This document shows positions 38,689 to 46,631 of a stretch of 64,000 nucleotides of DNA, one piece after another (position 1 is the stretch's first letter; each line of letters starts with the position of its first letter). Under the pieces are notes generated by a model, which was not told where the DNA came from, did no database searches, and saw only the letters and a list, made by a program, of their open reading frames with translations. The stretch spans positions 1,166,113 through 1,230,112 of the forward strand of contig NZ_CM001024.1 of NCBI RefSeq assembly GCF_000160775.2, written 5' to 3'. The translations under genes were made by a program, and so were the position numbers. Source of the DNA: Aeromicrobium marinum DSM 15272 (GTDB lineage: Bacteria; Actinomycetota; Actinomycetes; Propionibacteriales; Nocardioidaceae).

Positions 38689-39903
38689 CTACTTCAGCTG
38701 CGACGACGACAGGTTCAGCAGCCGGCGCGCGATGATCAGCTGCTGGATCTGCTGGGTGCCCTCGAAGATGTCGAGGATCTTGGAGTCGCGGCTCCACTTC
38801 TCCAGGAACGACGTCTCGCTGTAGCCGAGCGTGCCCGCCAGCTCGACGCACCGCAGGGTGATGTCGTTGCCCACCCGGCCGGCCTTGGCCTTGGACATCG
38901 AGGCCTCCATCGAGTTGGGCTTGCGGTTGTCGGCCAGCCACGCCGCTTCGAGCGTCAGCAGGAGCGCGGCCTCCCAGTCGGCCTCCATCGCGATGAAGGT
39001 CGCGGCGGCGTACGACTGCGACTGGGCGGGCCGGTCGTAGTCGATCTCGACACCGGCGGCGTCCAGCAGCGAGCGGACCTCCTCGAGCGCGGCACGGGCC
39101 AGGCCCACCGCCATGCCCGCCACCAGGGGACGGGTGTTGTCGAAGGTCGCCATGGCACCGGCGAACCCCTGCTTGACGTCGACCTCGGCGCTGCCCAACA
39201 GGTTCTCGGCCGGCACCCGGCAGTTCTCCAGCAGGATCACCGCGGTGTCGGACGCCCGGATGCCGAGCTTGTGCTCGAGCCGCTCCACCCGGATGCCGGG
39301 CAGCGACTTGGGCACCACGAAGGACTTGATGGCCGCGCGACCCAGGCTCTTGTCGAGCGTCGCCCACACCACCACGGTGTCGGCGCGCTCACCGGACGTG
39401 ACGTAGATCTTCTCGCCGTTGAGGATGTAGTGGTCGCCGTCCTTGACCGCGGTCGTGGTGATGGCGGCCGAGTCCGAGCCGAAACTGGGCTCGGTGATGG
39501 CCATGGCCGCCCACGTGCCCTTGAACCGCTCGAGCTGCTCGTCGGTCGCGACCGAGGCGATGGCGGAGTTGCCCAGGCCCTGGCGAGGCATCGAGAGCAG
39601 CAGGCCGACGTCGCCCCAGCACATCTCGATGACCGAGAGGACCGAGGACATGTTGGTGCCGTTCTTGACCTTGCCCTTGCCGGCCTCGTCCTCGTCCCGG
39701 CGGACACCGGCGGCGCCGGCACCCTGGCCCTGACCGGAATCGCTCATGCCGTCGATCAACGAGGCGAGCAGGTCGAGCTCCTTGGGGTACGAGTGCTCGG
39801 CGAGGTCGTACTTGCGCGAGTTGGCGCGCAGGAAGTTGTCGGCGACCTGGTTGGCCTGGTCGACGAAGGTGCGGAACTTCTTGGGTGTCTCGAGATTGAT
39901 CAT
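38689..39903 (-). CDS. Acyl-CoA dehydrogenase (FadE23-like, catalytic type)
   Basis: FAD flavoprotein that oxidises acyl-CoA to trans-2-enoyl-CoA (404 aa). The flavin-contact strands AMAITEPSFGSDSAAITTTA (about 134-153) and YVTSGERAD are present. The catalytic-base region ends in IFEGTQQIQQLIIARRLL near the C-terminus, with the Glu of the EGT motif. A Gly/Gln/Lys-rich insertion (GQGQGAGAAGVRR, about 56-68) precedes the N-terminal helical domain and is not typical of all family members. It is the second gene of a two-gene operon with the next dehydrogenase, 14 bp apart. The pair recalls fadE24-fadE23 of mycobacteria, by memory and lengths. Confidence 0.92.
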   Translation of the reverse strand: MINLETPKKFRTFVDQANQVADNFLRANSRKYDLAEHSYPKELDLLASLIDGMSDSGQGQGAGAAGVRRDEDEAGKGKVKNGTNMSSVLSVIEMCWGDVGLLLSMPRQGLGNSAIASVATDEQLERFKGTWAAMAITEPSFGSDSAAITTTAVKDGDHYILNGEKIYVTSGERADTVVVWATLDKSLGRAAIKSFVVPKSLPGIRVERLEHKLGIRASDTAVILLENCRVPAENLLGSAEVDVKQGFAGAMATFDNTRPLVAGMAVGLARAALEEVRSLLDAAGVEIDYDRPAQSQSYAAATFIAMEADWEAALLLTLEAAWLADNRKPNSMEASMSKAKAGRVGNDITLRCVELAGTLGYSETSFLEKWSRDSKILDIFEGTQQIQQLIIARRLLNLSSSQLK

Positions 39904-39917
39904 GGTGTGTTCCGCCC

Positions 39918-41231
39918 TCAGACGAGGACTGCTCCTTCCATCAGGCCGACGGCCCGCAGGTCGCGGTACCACCGTTCCACCGGGTGCTCCTTGACGAAGC
40001 CGTGACCACCGAGCAGCTGGACGCCGTCGGTGCCGATCTTCATGCCGTACTCGCTGGTGAGACGACGCGCCAGCGCGACCTCACGGGCGTAGGGCAGGCC
40101 CTGCTCGGCCCGCGACGCGGCCCGGAGCGTGACCAGGCGCATGCCCTCGAGCTCGATGGCGATGTTCGCCACCATGAAGGCCACCGACTGCCGGTACGCG
40201 ATCGGCTCACCGAACGCCTCCCGGCCGACGACGTAGTCCTTGGTGTAGTCCAGTACCGCCTTGCCGGTGCCGAGGGCCAGACCGGCCCAGCCCAGGCGGG
40301 ACAGGCGGACGCACTCGCGGTAGTCGTCCAGCGTGCCCTCGCCCAGCAGCGCGGAGGCCGGCAGCGAGACCTGGTCGAGCTTGAGCTGGGCCAGGCCCGC
40401 GGCGCGCAGACCCATGGACGGGTCGGCGGCGACGCTGACGCCGGCGGTGGGCGCCTCCACCACGAACAGGGCGGGCGCACCGTCGAGCTGGGCGGCCACG
40501 ATGAACAGCTCGGCGTCCAGGCCGCGGACCACACCGGACTTCAGGCCGTCGAGGACGAAGCCGTCGCCGGTCCGCGTCGCGGTGGTGCTCAGCTCGAAGG
40601 GGTCGAACAGTGGCCGGGGCTCGGCCACCACCAGGGCGGCGACGGGGACGTCCTCGCCGGTGAAGGCGGGCAGGTAGGTCTGCTGCTGCTCGTCGGAGCC
40701 CCACAGGGAGATGGCGGTGGCCACGGCGGCCGGGGCGAGGCACGCGACGGCCTGCCCCATGTCGCCCTCGGCGAGCGCCTCGGCGACCAGCACGCCGGTG
40801 ATGGCCGACCGCTCCTCCGAGAGACCACCGAGGTCCTCGGGCACGTTGAGCAGACTGAGCCCGAACTCGGTGGTCTGGGCCAGCACCTCTGCCGTGGTCG
40901 AGTCGGCAGCCTCGGCGGCCTCGGCACCCGGGCGCAGGACCTCGGAGGCGAACTCGTTGATGACGCCCACGATCATCTGCTGGTCCTCGGTGGGCGAGAG
41001 GTCGAAGACCCCGCTGTCGGCGGTGGTGTGCTGGCGGACGGGCTTGCCGGAGCCCTTGACGCGCTTGAAGGTGCGAGCCGCTGCTCCGGCGGCCTGGAAG
41101 CCGGTCCGGGTGCCGTGGTAGACGGCGCTCTCGGCCTGCTTGCGCAGTCCGAGCCGGTCGATCGCGGGCGAGCTGGCGATGCGGTTCAACACCGCGAGGC
41201 CGATGCCCATCGGGTCTTTGCGAGAGGCCAC
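39918..41231 (-). CDS. Acyl-CoA dehydrogenase-like protein without the usual catalytic C-terminus (FadE24-like)
   Basis: A 437-aa acyl-CoA dehydrogenase homologue with an N-terminal extension (about 1-75, MGIGLAVLNRIASSPAIDR). The helical and beta domains are recognisable: SPTEDQQMIVGVINEFASEV, LVVAEPRPLFDPFELSTTA, and GWAGLALGTGKAVLDYTKDY. It ends WYRDLRAVGLMEGAVLV, so it has no EGTxxIQ segment. A typical catalytic Glu is not evident, and it may be a non-catalytic partner of the downstream dehydrogenase in a hetero-oligomer. The GTG start has AAGGAG well placed upstream. It is the first gene of the operon. Confidence 0.88.
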   Translation of the reverse strand: MASRKDPMGIGLAVLNRIASSPAIDRLGLRKQAESAVYHGTRTGFQAAGAAARTFKRVKGSGKPVRQHTTADSGVFDLSPTEDQQMIVGVINEFASEVLRPGAEAAEAADSTTAEVLAQTTEFGLSLLNVPEDLGGLSEERSAITGVLVAEALAEGDMGQAVACLAPAAVATAISLWGSDEQQQTYLPAFTGEDVPVAALVVAEPRPLFDPFELSTTATRTGDGFVLDGLKSGVVRGLDAELFIVAAQLDGAPALFVVEAPTAGVSVAADPSMGLRAAGLAQLKLDQVSLPASALLGEGTLDDYRECVRLSRLGWAGLALGTGKAVLDYTKDYVVGREAFGEPIAYRQSVAFMVANIAIELEGMRLVTLRAASRAEQGLPYAREVALARRLTSEYGMKIGTDGVQLLGGHGFVKEHPVERWYRDLRAVGLMEGAVLV

Positions 41232-41419
41232 TGGTTCTCCTTGGGACGGTCGGTCGGACGTGGTGCCCGCCGGGTGCTCACCAAAGCGTAACTCGCAGTT
41301 GCACTTTGGCATACCGATGGTATCCGGAATCACGTGCGGCGGCCAGCACTTCCCGCGATCCCGTGTCGCGCCTCCGATACCGTGAGGTCGTCCCGTTCGC
41401 TCCGTCGTGAGGTCCCGCT

Positions 41420-42031
41420 GTGCCCGACCCGCAGTCCCGTCCCCTCCCTGAGGGCGGATCCGTCCGCCCGATCACCCGCTGGGGCACCCCGGTCATGCAC
41501 CGCGAGCTGGCCGACGTGACCACGTTCGACGAGGACCTGCGGGTCCTCGTGCGCGACATGGTCGCCACCATGTACGCCGCCAACGGGGTCGGCCTCGCGG
41601 CGAACCAGGTCGGCGTCGACCTGAAGGTCTTCGTCTTCGACTGCCCCGACGAGGACAGCGAGCGGGTCACCGGCGTGGTCTGCAACCCCGTGCTCACCCT
41701 GCCGGCGCTCGGTGACCGGCGCCTCGACGACGACGACGAGGGGTGCCTGTCGCTGCCCGGCGCCTTCACCACCTGCGCGCGCCCCGATGCCGCCCACGTC
41801 AGTGGCTTCGACGAGCACGGTGAGCCCGTCGAGTTCACGGGCTCCGGCCTCCTGGCCCGCTGCCTGCAGCACGAGACCGACCACCTGTTCGGCACGGTTT
41901 TCGGCGACCGGGTCCCCGAACGGTCCCGGAAGAAGCTGTACAAGACGCACCGTGAGGTCGCCGAGGACTACCCCGACGACTGGCCCGTGACCGCCAGCCC
42001 CGCGGAGGCACGGCACCGCGAGGACGCCTGA
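41420..42031 (+). CDS. def: Peptide deformylase
   Basis: Removes the formyl group from N-terminal fMet of new proteins using Fe2+ or Zn2+. The 203-aa protein has the three signatures: GVGLAANQVG (about 52-61, motif 1), EGCLSLPG (about 106-113, with the metal Cys), and QHETDHLFG (about 150-158, with HExxH). A C-terminal extension (KKLYKTHREVAEDYPDDWPV) is common in actinobacteria. The GTG start has GAGGT upstream. A TACCGT hexamer lies about 35 bases before it, so this gene seems to have a short leader unlike many neighbours. Repeat block 3 follows its 3' end. Confidence 0.97.
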   Translation: MPDPQSRPLPEGGSVRPITRWGTPVMHRELADVTTFDEDLRVLVRDMVATMYAANGVGLAANQVGVDLKVFVFDCPDEDSERVTGVVCNPVLTLPALGDRRLDDDDEGCLSLPGAFTTCARPDAAHVSGFDEHGEPVEFTGSGLLARCLQHETDHLFGTVFGDRVPERSRKKLYKTHREVAEDYPDDWPVTASPAEARHREDA

Positions 42032-42040
42032 GACGACAGA

Positions 42041-42275
42041 GGTGGTCGCCAGGCCTCGCTCCGCTCCCCAAGTGCTCGCCAGGGAGCGGAGCGACCGTGA
42101 GGGCGCAGCCCGAGGCGACAGACTCGCGAGGGGTTCGCCTCGCTGCGCTCACGCCCTCGTTCCTCGGACTGGCGAACACCGGTTTGCGTTCGCCATGGAG
42201 CGCAGCGACCGTGAGGGCACCGGTTGCGGTCGCCAGGGAGCGCAGCGACCGTGAGGGCGCAGCCCGAGGCGACCC
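42041..42275. repeat. Modular intergenic repeat block 3 (inverted modules A and B)
   Basis: This occupies the gap between the convergent def and acyltransferase genes. Module B appears in the reverse sense twice or more (TCGCCAGGGAGCGGAGCGAC, then GTGAGGGCGCAGCCCGAGGC at 42077-42119, and again near 42230-42275). Module A is reversed at 42132-42178 (GTTCGCCTCGCTGCGCTCAC to GGCGAACACC). Module C is absent here. No gene is visible. Confidence 0.88.
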
Positions 42276-42287
42276 GCGGCGTGGGGG

Positions 42288-42863
42288 TCAGTCCTCCTCG
42301 CGCAGCAACGGCGGTGTCGCGTTGCGCGGCCGGATGCCCAGCTTGTCGGCGTAGAAATCCCTCACGACGTCCATGTCGGCCCGCACGTCGTCACTGGCGT
42401 GGAAGGTCGGCCCGAATCCCATGGTGCGCGTCGGCGGGTCGAAGAACGCCAGGCTCACCGGCAGACCCGTCTCCCGCGAGAGCCGCAGGAAGCCGGACTT
42501 CCAGTGCGTCCCCCGTGAGCGGGTGCCCTCGGCGGCCACGACGAGCCGGAACGACTCCCCCGACCTGGCTTCGTCGACCAGCTCCCGCACGACGCCGGCC
42601 GGGTTCTCGCGGTCCAGCGGCACCCCTCCGAGGCCACGGATGACCCAGCCGAGCGGGCCGCGGAACAGCTGCTGCTTGACCAGCACCCGCGGATGCTCCC
42701 CGCCGTGCCACATGACCAGCAGCATGGTGATGAAGTCCCAGTTGGAGGTGTGCGGCGCGCCCACCAGGATCCCGGTGGGTGGAACCTCCCCGACCATCTC
42801 GTAGCGCATGACGCGCGTGATGGTCCTGGCCACGGCCCGACGGACCCGCCGCTGCTGACTCAT
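42288..42863 (-). CDS. 1-acyl-glycerol-phosphate acyltransferase-like (PlsC) protein
   Basis: A membrane-associated acyltransferase of 191 aa. The HX4D catalytic motif is APHTSNWDF (about 37-45), and the acceptor motif is AAEGTRSRG (about 109-117), the EGTRS block of glycerolipid acyltransferases. A basic N-terminus with no clear transmembrane helix suggests peripheral membrane attachment. At 191 aa it is slightly shorter than typical PlsC. The ATG overlaps the stop of the upstream RNA methyltransferase (ATGA), so both come from one message. The product may be a phospholipid or another acylated lipid; the substrate is not determined. Confidence 0.88.
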   Translation of the reverse strand: MSQQRRVRRAVARTITRVMRYEMVGEVPPTGILVGAPHTSNWDFITMLLVMWHGGEHPRVLVKQQLFRGPLGWVIRGLGGVPLDRENPAGVVRELVDEARSGESFRLVVAAEGTRSRGTHWKSGFLRLSRETGLPVSLAFFDPPTRTMGFGPTFHASDDVRADMDVVRDFYADKLGIRPRNATPPLLREED

Positions 42864-43672
42864 GTGCGCAGACTAGGGCCCCGGAGCTGCCAGCAGGCCA
42901 CCGCCACCGACGCCGCGACGTTCAGGGAGTCGATGTCCTCGGCCATCGGGATGGTGGCGCGGACCGGGCTCGCGCTCTCCCAGTGCCGGGTGAGGCCGTG
43001 CCCCTCCGACCCCACCACCAGCGCCAGGGGTCGATCCGTGTCGACCTCGTCGATCGGTACCGCTCCCTCACCCAGCGTCATCGCGACAGCCGTGAAGCCT
43101 GCGTCCGCGAGCAGCTCGGGGGTGGACGCCCAGTCGTCGACCCGCGCCCAGGGGAGACGGAACACCGCCCCCATCGACACCTTGATCGATCGGCGGTACA
43201 GCGGGTCGGCGCACCGCGGCGACAGCAGCACGGCGTCCCACCCCAGGGCGGCAGCGCTGCGGAAGATCGCCCCCACGTTGGTGTGGTCGACGAGGTCCTC
43301 CAGCACCACCACCCGCCGGGCGCCCGCCAGCACCGTGGCGGCCGGCCTTGCGGGCGGCCGCTCCAGCGCCGCGAGAGCTCCGCGATGCACGTGGAAGCCG
43401 GTGAGGTGCTCGATGACCGACTCCTCGAGCACGTAGCAGGGCGCGTCGGTGCCGTCGATGACGTCGCCGAGCCCGTCGATCCAACGCGGGGCCATCAGGA
43501 AGGACCGCGGCGCGTGTCCGGACTCCACCGCTCGGCGCACGACCTTCTCGCCCTCGGCGATGAACAGTCCCCGCTCGGTCTCCAGCCGCCGCCGCAGACT
43601 CACGTCCCTCAGCTCGGTGTAGTCGTGCAGCCGCGGGTCGGACGGGTCATCGAGTCGAACGATCTGGGCCAC
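42860..43672 (-). CDS. SpoU/TrmH-family RNA 2'-O-methyltransferase
   Basis: A SPOUT-class SAM-dependent methyltransferase of 270 aa. The N-terminal substrate-binding domain contains GLFIAEGEKVVRRAVE. The knot domain has VVVLEDLVDHTNVGAIFRSA (about 120-139, motif 1), ALVVGSEGHGLTRHW (motif 2), and a C-terminal IPMAEDIDSLNVAASVAVAC (motif 3, N-V-A-x-S). The target may be rRNA or tRNA. The GTG start at 43672 has TAACCT six bases upstream, within an 18-bp gap shared with the divergent PEBP gene. The acyltransferase gene is coupled downstream. Confidence 0.93.
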   Translation of the reverse strand: MAQIVRLDDPSDPRLHDYTELRDVSLRRRLETERGLFIAEGEKVVRRAVESGHAPRSFLMAPRWIDGLGDVIDGTDAPCYVLEESVIEHLTGFHVHRGALAALERPPARPAATVLAGARRVVVLEDLVDHTNVGAIFRSAAALGWDAVLLSPRCADPLYRRSIKVSMGAVFRLPWARVDDWASTPELLADAGFTAVAMTLGEGAVPIDEVDTDRPLALVVGSEGHGLTRHWESASPVRATIPMAEDIDSLNVAASVAVACWQLRGPSLRT

Positions 43673-43690
43673 GCGGTTAGGTTAGGAGTC
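43673..43690. promoter_or_regulatory. 18-bp divergent promoter with a shared symmetric -10 (TAGGTTA)
   Basis: TAGGTTA at 43678-43684 reads as TAGGTT on the plus strand (7 bases before the ATG at 43691) and as TAACCT on the minus strand (6 bases before the GTG at 43672). Both genes would be leaderless, with start points about 19 bp apart. The -35 contacts would fall inside the opposite coding sequences. Confidence 0.55.
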
Positions 43691-44218
43691 ATGAGTCTCG
43701 AACGCCCCGTCACCCCCGATCCCTACCCCCTGCTGCCCGCCGCGGAGACCTTCACCGTCACCAGCGAGGACGTCACCGACGGCGCCCCCCTCAAGGACGA
43801 CCAGGTCAACGCCCACGGCGACACGTCACCCCAGCTGAGCTGGTCCGGCGCCCCTGCCGGCACCCGCTCGTTCGTCGTCACCTGCTTCGATCCCGACGCC
43901 CCCATCGTGTCCGGGTTCTGGCACTGGGTCGCCGTGGACATCCCGGCGGACGTGACCTCGCTCGACACGGGGGCCGGCGCGTCGGACGACACGCTGCCCG
44001 GCGGTGCCTTCCACCTGCGCAACGACGGCGGAGGCGCCAACTTCATGGGCGCCGCTCCCCCGGCCGGCGACCAGGACCACCGCTACTTCTTCGTCGTGCA
44101 CGCCGTCGGCGAGGAGACCCTGGGCGTCGACTCCACCGCCACGCCGGCCTACGCCGGGTTCAACCTGGCGTTCAAGACGCTCGGGCGCGCGATCATCCAC
44201 GGCACCTACCGGCACTGA
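43691..44218 (+). CDS. YbhB/YbcL-type PEBP (Raf kinase inhibitor-like) protein
   Basis: A 175-aa phosphatidylethanolamine-binding-protein homologue, soluble and without a signal peptide. The family motifs are SPQLSWSGAPAGTRSFVVTC (about 46-65), FDPDAPIVSGFWHWVAVDIP (about 66-85, the DPDxP and HW ligand-pocket strands), and the GAPPPxGxxHRY-like AAPPAGDQDHRYFFVVHA (about 119-136). The bacterial proteins' role is unknown, though they bind small anionic ligands. The ATG is probably at the 5' end of its mRNA. A 7-bp hairpin follows the stop. Confidence 0.92.
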   Translation: MSLERPVTPDPYPLLPAAETFTVTSEDVTDGAPLKDDQVNAHGDTSPQLSWSGAPAGTRSFVVTCFDPDAPIVSGFWHWVAVDIPADVTSLDTGAGASDDTLPGGAFHLRNDGGGANFMGAAPPAGDQDHRYFFVVHAVGEETLGVDSTATPAYAGFNLAFKTLGRAIIHGTYRH

Positions 44219-44219
44219 G

Positions 44220-44238
44220 CCGCCGCACCCCGCGGCGG
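44220..44238. terminator. Bidirectional hairpin between PEBP and SPFH genes
   Basis: The stem CCGCCGC/GCGGCGG with a five-base loop occupies the 22-bp gap between the two convergent stop codons. There is no U tract. Confidence 0.5.
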
Positions 44239-44240
44239 AG

Positions 44241-45302
44241 CTACTCCGCCGTGGGGGGTGCCTTCGTCTCGGCGGCCCGCGCGGCCTCCAGCGCCTCCTC
44301 GACGGCTTCGCTGGTGTCGGTCGACTGCGCCAAGTCCGACGCCGAGATCTGCTCGTCGAGGTCGACGCGTCGCCTGCTGCCCCCACCGTCCACCGGCACC
44401 TTGCCGATGATCCCGCCCAGCTGACCCAACGACGCGGTCAGCTCGGCCGGGATGATCCAGGTCGAGGCGTTCTCGCCGTTCGCGATCTTCGGCAGGGTCT
44501 GCAGGTACTGGTAGTTGAGCAGCTTCTGGTCGGGGTTGCCGTCGTGGATGGCCTGGAACACCGTCTCGATGGCGCGACCCTCACCCTGGGCCTTGAGGAT
44601 GGCGGACTGCCGCTCGCCCTCGGCCTCGAGGATCGCCGCCTGCTTCTGGCCCTCCGCGGTCAGGATCTGGGCCTGCTTCTGGCCCTCCGCGGTCAGGATC
44701 GCCGCCTGGCGCTCGCCCTCGGCGGTGAGGATGACGGCGCGCCGGTCACGCTCGGCCCGCATCTGCTTCTCCATCGCGTCGATGATGGTGGGCGGGGGGT
44801 CGATGCTCTTGAGCTCCACCCGGTTGACCTTGATGCCCCAGCGGCTCGTGGCGGCGTCGAGCTCGGCGCCCAGCGTGCGGTTGACCTGGTCGCGACCGGT
44901 CAGGGCGTGCTCGAGCGTCATGCCGCCGATGATGTTGCGCAGCGTCGTCATGGTCAGCTGGTGGATGGCCTCGATGTAGTTGACGATCTCGTAGGTCGCC
45001 GAGACGGGGTTGTTGACCGTGTAGTAGATCACCGTGTCGATCGAGACCGTCAGGTTGTCCTCGGTGATGACGTCCTGCGGCGGGAACGACAACACCTGCT
45101 CGCGCTGGTCGATCATGTACCGCAGACGGTCGAGGAACGGCAGGATCAGGTGCGGCCCGGAGTCCAGGGTCGTGCGGTACTTGCCGAGTCGCTCGACGAT
45201 GCCGGCCCGCTGCTGCGGGACGATCTTGAACGACATCACGACCACGGCGATCGCCAGGATCAGCAGCAGGAAGGCGAAGATGGTGATGGCTGATGCGAAC
45301 AT
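44241..45302 (-). CDS. SPFH/Band 7 (stomatin-type) membrane protein
   Basis: A 353-aa protein anchored by an N-terminal helix (AITIFAFLLLILAIAVVVMS, about 5-24), followed by the SPFH domain: IVPQQRAGIVERLGKYR, LDSGPHLILPFLDRL, and INNTIYYTV-like SIDTVIYYTVNNP. The coiled coil (about 185-245) contains four to five 11-residue repeats of the form ILTAEGxKQAA, visible also as DNA repeats at about 44590-44750. Such proteins form ring or cage oligomers in membrane microdomains. It is the last gene of an ABC ATPase-NfeD-SPFH operon; its start overlaps the NfeD stop by one base (TGATG). NfeD-SPFH pairing is a well-known partnership. Confidence 0.93.
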   Translation of the reverse strand: MFASAITIFAFLLLILAIAVVVMSFKIVPQQRAGIVERLGKYRTTLDSGPHLILPFLDRLRYMIDQREQVLSFPPQDVITEDNLTVSIDTVIYYTVNNPVSATYEIVNYIEAIHQLTMTTLRNIIGGMTLEHALTGRDQVNRTLGAELDAATSRWGIKVNRVELKSIDPPPTIIDAMEKQMRAERDRRAVILTAEGERQAAILTAEGQKQAQILTAEGQKQAAILEAEGERQSAILKAQGEGRAIETVFQAIHDGNPDQKLLNYQYLQTLPKIANGENASTWIIPAELTASLGQLGGIIGKVPVDGGGSRRRVDLDEQISASDLAQSTDTSEAVEEALEAARAAETKAPPTAE

Positions 45303-45754
45303 CAGGCGTCCTTTCCGGCCACGATGGCGGTGGCCCCTTCGATGGAGACGACGGTGACCTCGGTCCCGACGTCCAGGGGTGTCGACACGACCGACCGGCG
45401 AGCCGTCCAGAGCTGGCCGTCGATGGTGACCCGGCCGGATCGGTCCGTCACGGGCTCGTCGACCACGCCGGTGCGCCCGACGAGGTTGTGGTGACCCACC
45501 GTAAGCGTGGGTCCGTCGTGCAGACGACGGGTGAACCGGGGCCGCACGAACATCAGCAGCAGCACGGACACGCCGCCGAAGACGATGAACGACAGCCAGA
45601 CCGGGGCACCAAGGGCGGATGCCCCGGCCGCGACCAGCGCAGCGACCGCGAACATCAGCAGGACCAGCTCGAGGCTGGCCAGCTCGGCCAGCGCCAGGAC
45701 CGTCGCGATCGCGATCCACACCACCCAGGTGTTGTCGTTGATCCAGTCGATCAT
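45302..45754 (-). CDS. NfeD-like membrane protein (short form)
   Basis: A 150-aa NfeD family protein without the N-terminal protease part. Two or three membrane segments (VVWIAIATVLALAELASLEL, LVLLMFAVAALVAAGASAL, and FIVFGGVSVLLLMFV) are followed by a C-terminal OB-fold domain (about 85-150: LVGRTGVVDEPV, GRVTIDGQLW, VGTEVTVVSIEG). NfeD OB domains bind their SPFH partner, whose gene is directly downstream. The ATG overlaps the stop of the ABC ATPase gene (ATGA). The pair probably controls membrane domain organisation or quality control. Confidence 0.9.
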   Translation of the reverse strand: MIDWINDNTWVVWIAIATVLALAELASLELVLLMFAVAALVAAGASALGAPVWLSFIVFGGVSVLLLMFVRPRFTRRLHDGPTLTVGHHNLVGRTGVVDEPVTDRSGRVTIDGQLWTARRSVVSTPLDVGTEVTVVSIEGATAIVAGKDA

Positions 45755-46572
45755 GGTCCGACCTCCTCGCGAGCGGCGCGACGCCCGTACTGGGCCCTAC
45801 GGGCAGCGTACCGACCGGAGTCGTAGGTGAGGTCCACGCGCGTGCCGAAGGTGCGGCCCAGGTTCTCGGCGGTCAGCGTCGACTCGAGCGGCCCGGCCGC
45901 GACCACGGAACCGGCCCGGAGCATCAGCACGTGGGTGAATCCCACCGGGATCTCCTCGACGTGGTGGGTGACCAGCACCAGGACCGGCGCCGAGCGGTCA
46001 GCGGCCAGGGTCTGCAGGCTCGCGAGCAGGTCCTCACGGGCACCGAGGTCGAGGCCGGCGGCGGGCTCGTCGAGCAGGAGCAGCTCCGGGTCGGTCATCA
46101 GAGCCCGGGCGATGAGGACCCGCTTCCGCTCGCCCTCAGACAGCGTGCCGAAGGTGCGGTCGGCCAGTCGGGCGACACCCATCTCGCCCATGATCTGGTC
46201 GGCCTGCCGCACGTCGAGATCGTCGTACTGCTCGTTCCAGCGGCCGAGGACGGCGTGGGCGGCCGAGAGGACCGCGTCCCGCACGGACTCCGTGGCAGGG
46301 ATCTGGTCGGCGATCGTGGTGCTGGTGTGGCCGATGCGGGTCCGCAGCTCGAAGACGTCGACGCGACCGAGTCGCTCCCCGAGGATCGACGCCCGCCCCT
46401 TGGTGGGAAATCCGGACGCACCCAGGATCTGCAGGAGCGTCGTCTTGCCGGCGCCGTTGGGCCCGAGGACGATCCACCGTTCACCCTCGTGGACCGTCCA
46501 GTCGACGCGATCCAGCAGCGTGGTGTCGGAGCGCACGACGCTCACGTGGGACAGCTTGATCGCCGCCTTCAT
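45751..46572 (-). CDS. ABC transporter ATP-binding protein (stand-alone, ModF/YlmA-like)
   Basis: A 273-aa ABC ATPase. Walker A is VLGPNGAGKTTLLQ (about 36-49), the Q-loop region is IGHTSTTIADQI (Q not obvious), the signature is TLSEGERKRVLIARAL (about 142-157), Walker B is ELLLLDEPAAGLD (about 162-174), and the switch His is in VLVTHHVEEIP. No permease gene is nearby. The His-His-x-E-E-I-P switch and the RWIVLGPNG start resemble the ABC group without membrane partners (YlmA/ModF). The ATG at 46572 has GGAGGTG upstream. It is the first gene of the NfeD-SPFH operon and divergent from serB. Confidence 0.9.
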   Translation of the reverse strand: MKAAIKLSHVSVVRSDTTLLDRVDWTVHEGERWIVLGPNGAGKTTLLQILGASGFPTKGRASILGERLGRVDVFELRTRIGHTSTTIADQIPATESVRDAVLSAAHAVLGRWNEQYDDLDVRQADQIMGEMGVARLADRTFGTLSEGERKRVLIARALMTDPELLLLDEPAAGLDLGAREDLLASLQTLAADRSAPVLVLVTHHVEEIPVGFTHVLMLRAGSVVAAGPLESTLTAENLGRTFGTRVDLTYDSGRYAARRAQYGRRAAREEVGP

Positions 46573-46618
46573 CGAACACACCTCCAGCGCCTGTGGTCGT
46601 GGTCCCAACCTATCGCGC

Positions 46619-46624
46619 TAGCCT
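46619..46624 (+). promoter_or_regulatory. Putative leaderless -10 of serB
   Basis: TAGCCT lies seven bases before the ATG at 46632. Confidence 0.5.
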
Positions 46625-46631
46625 CGTGCCG

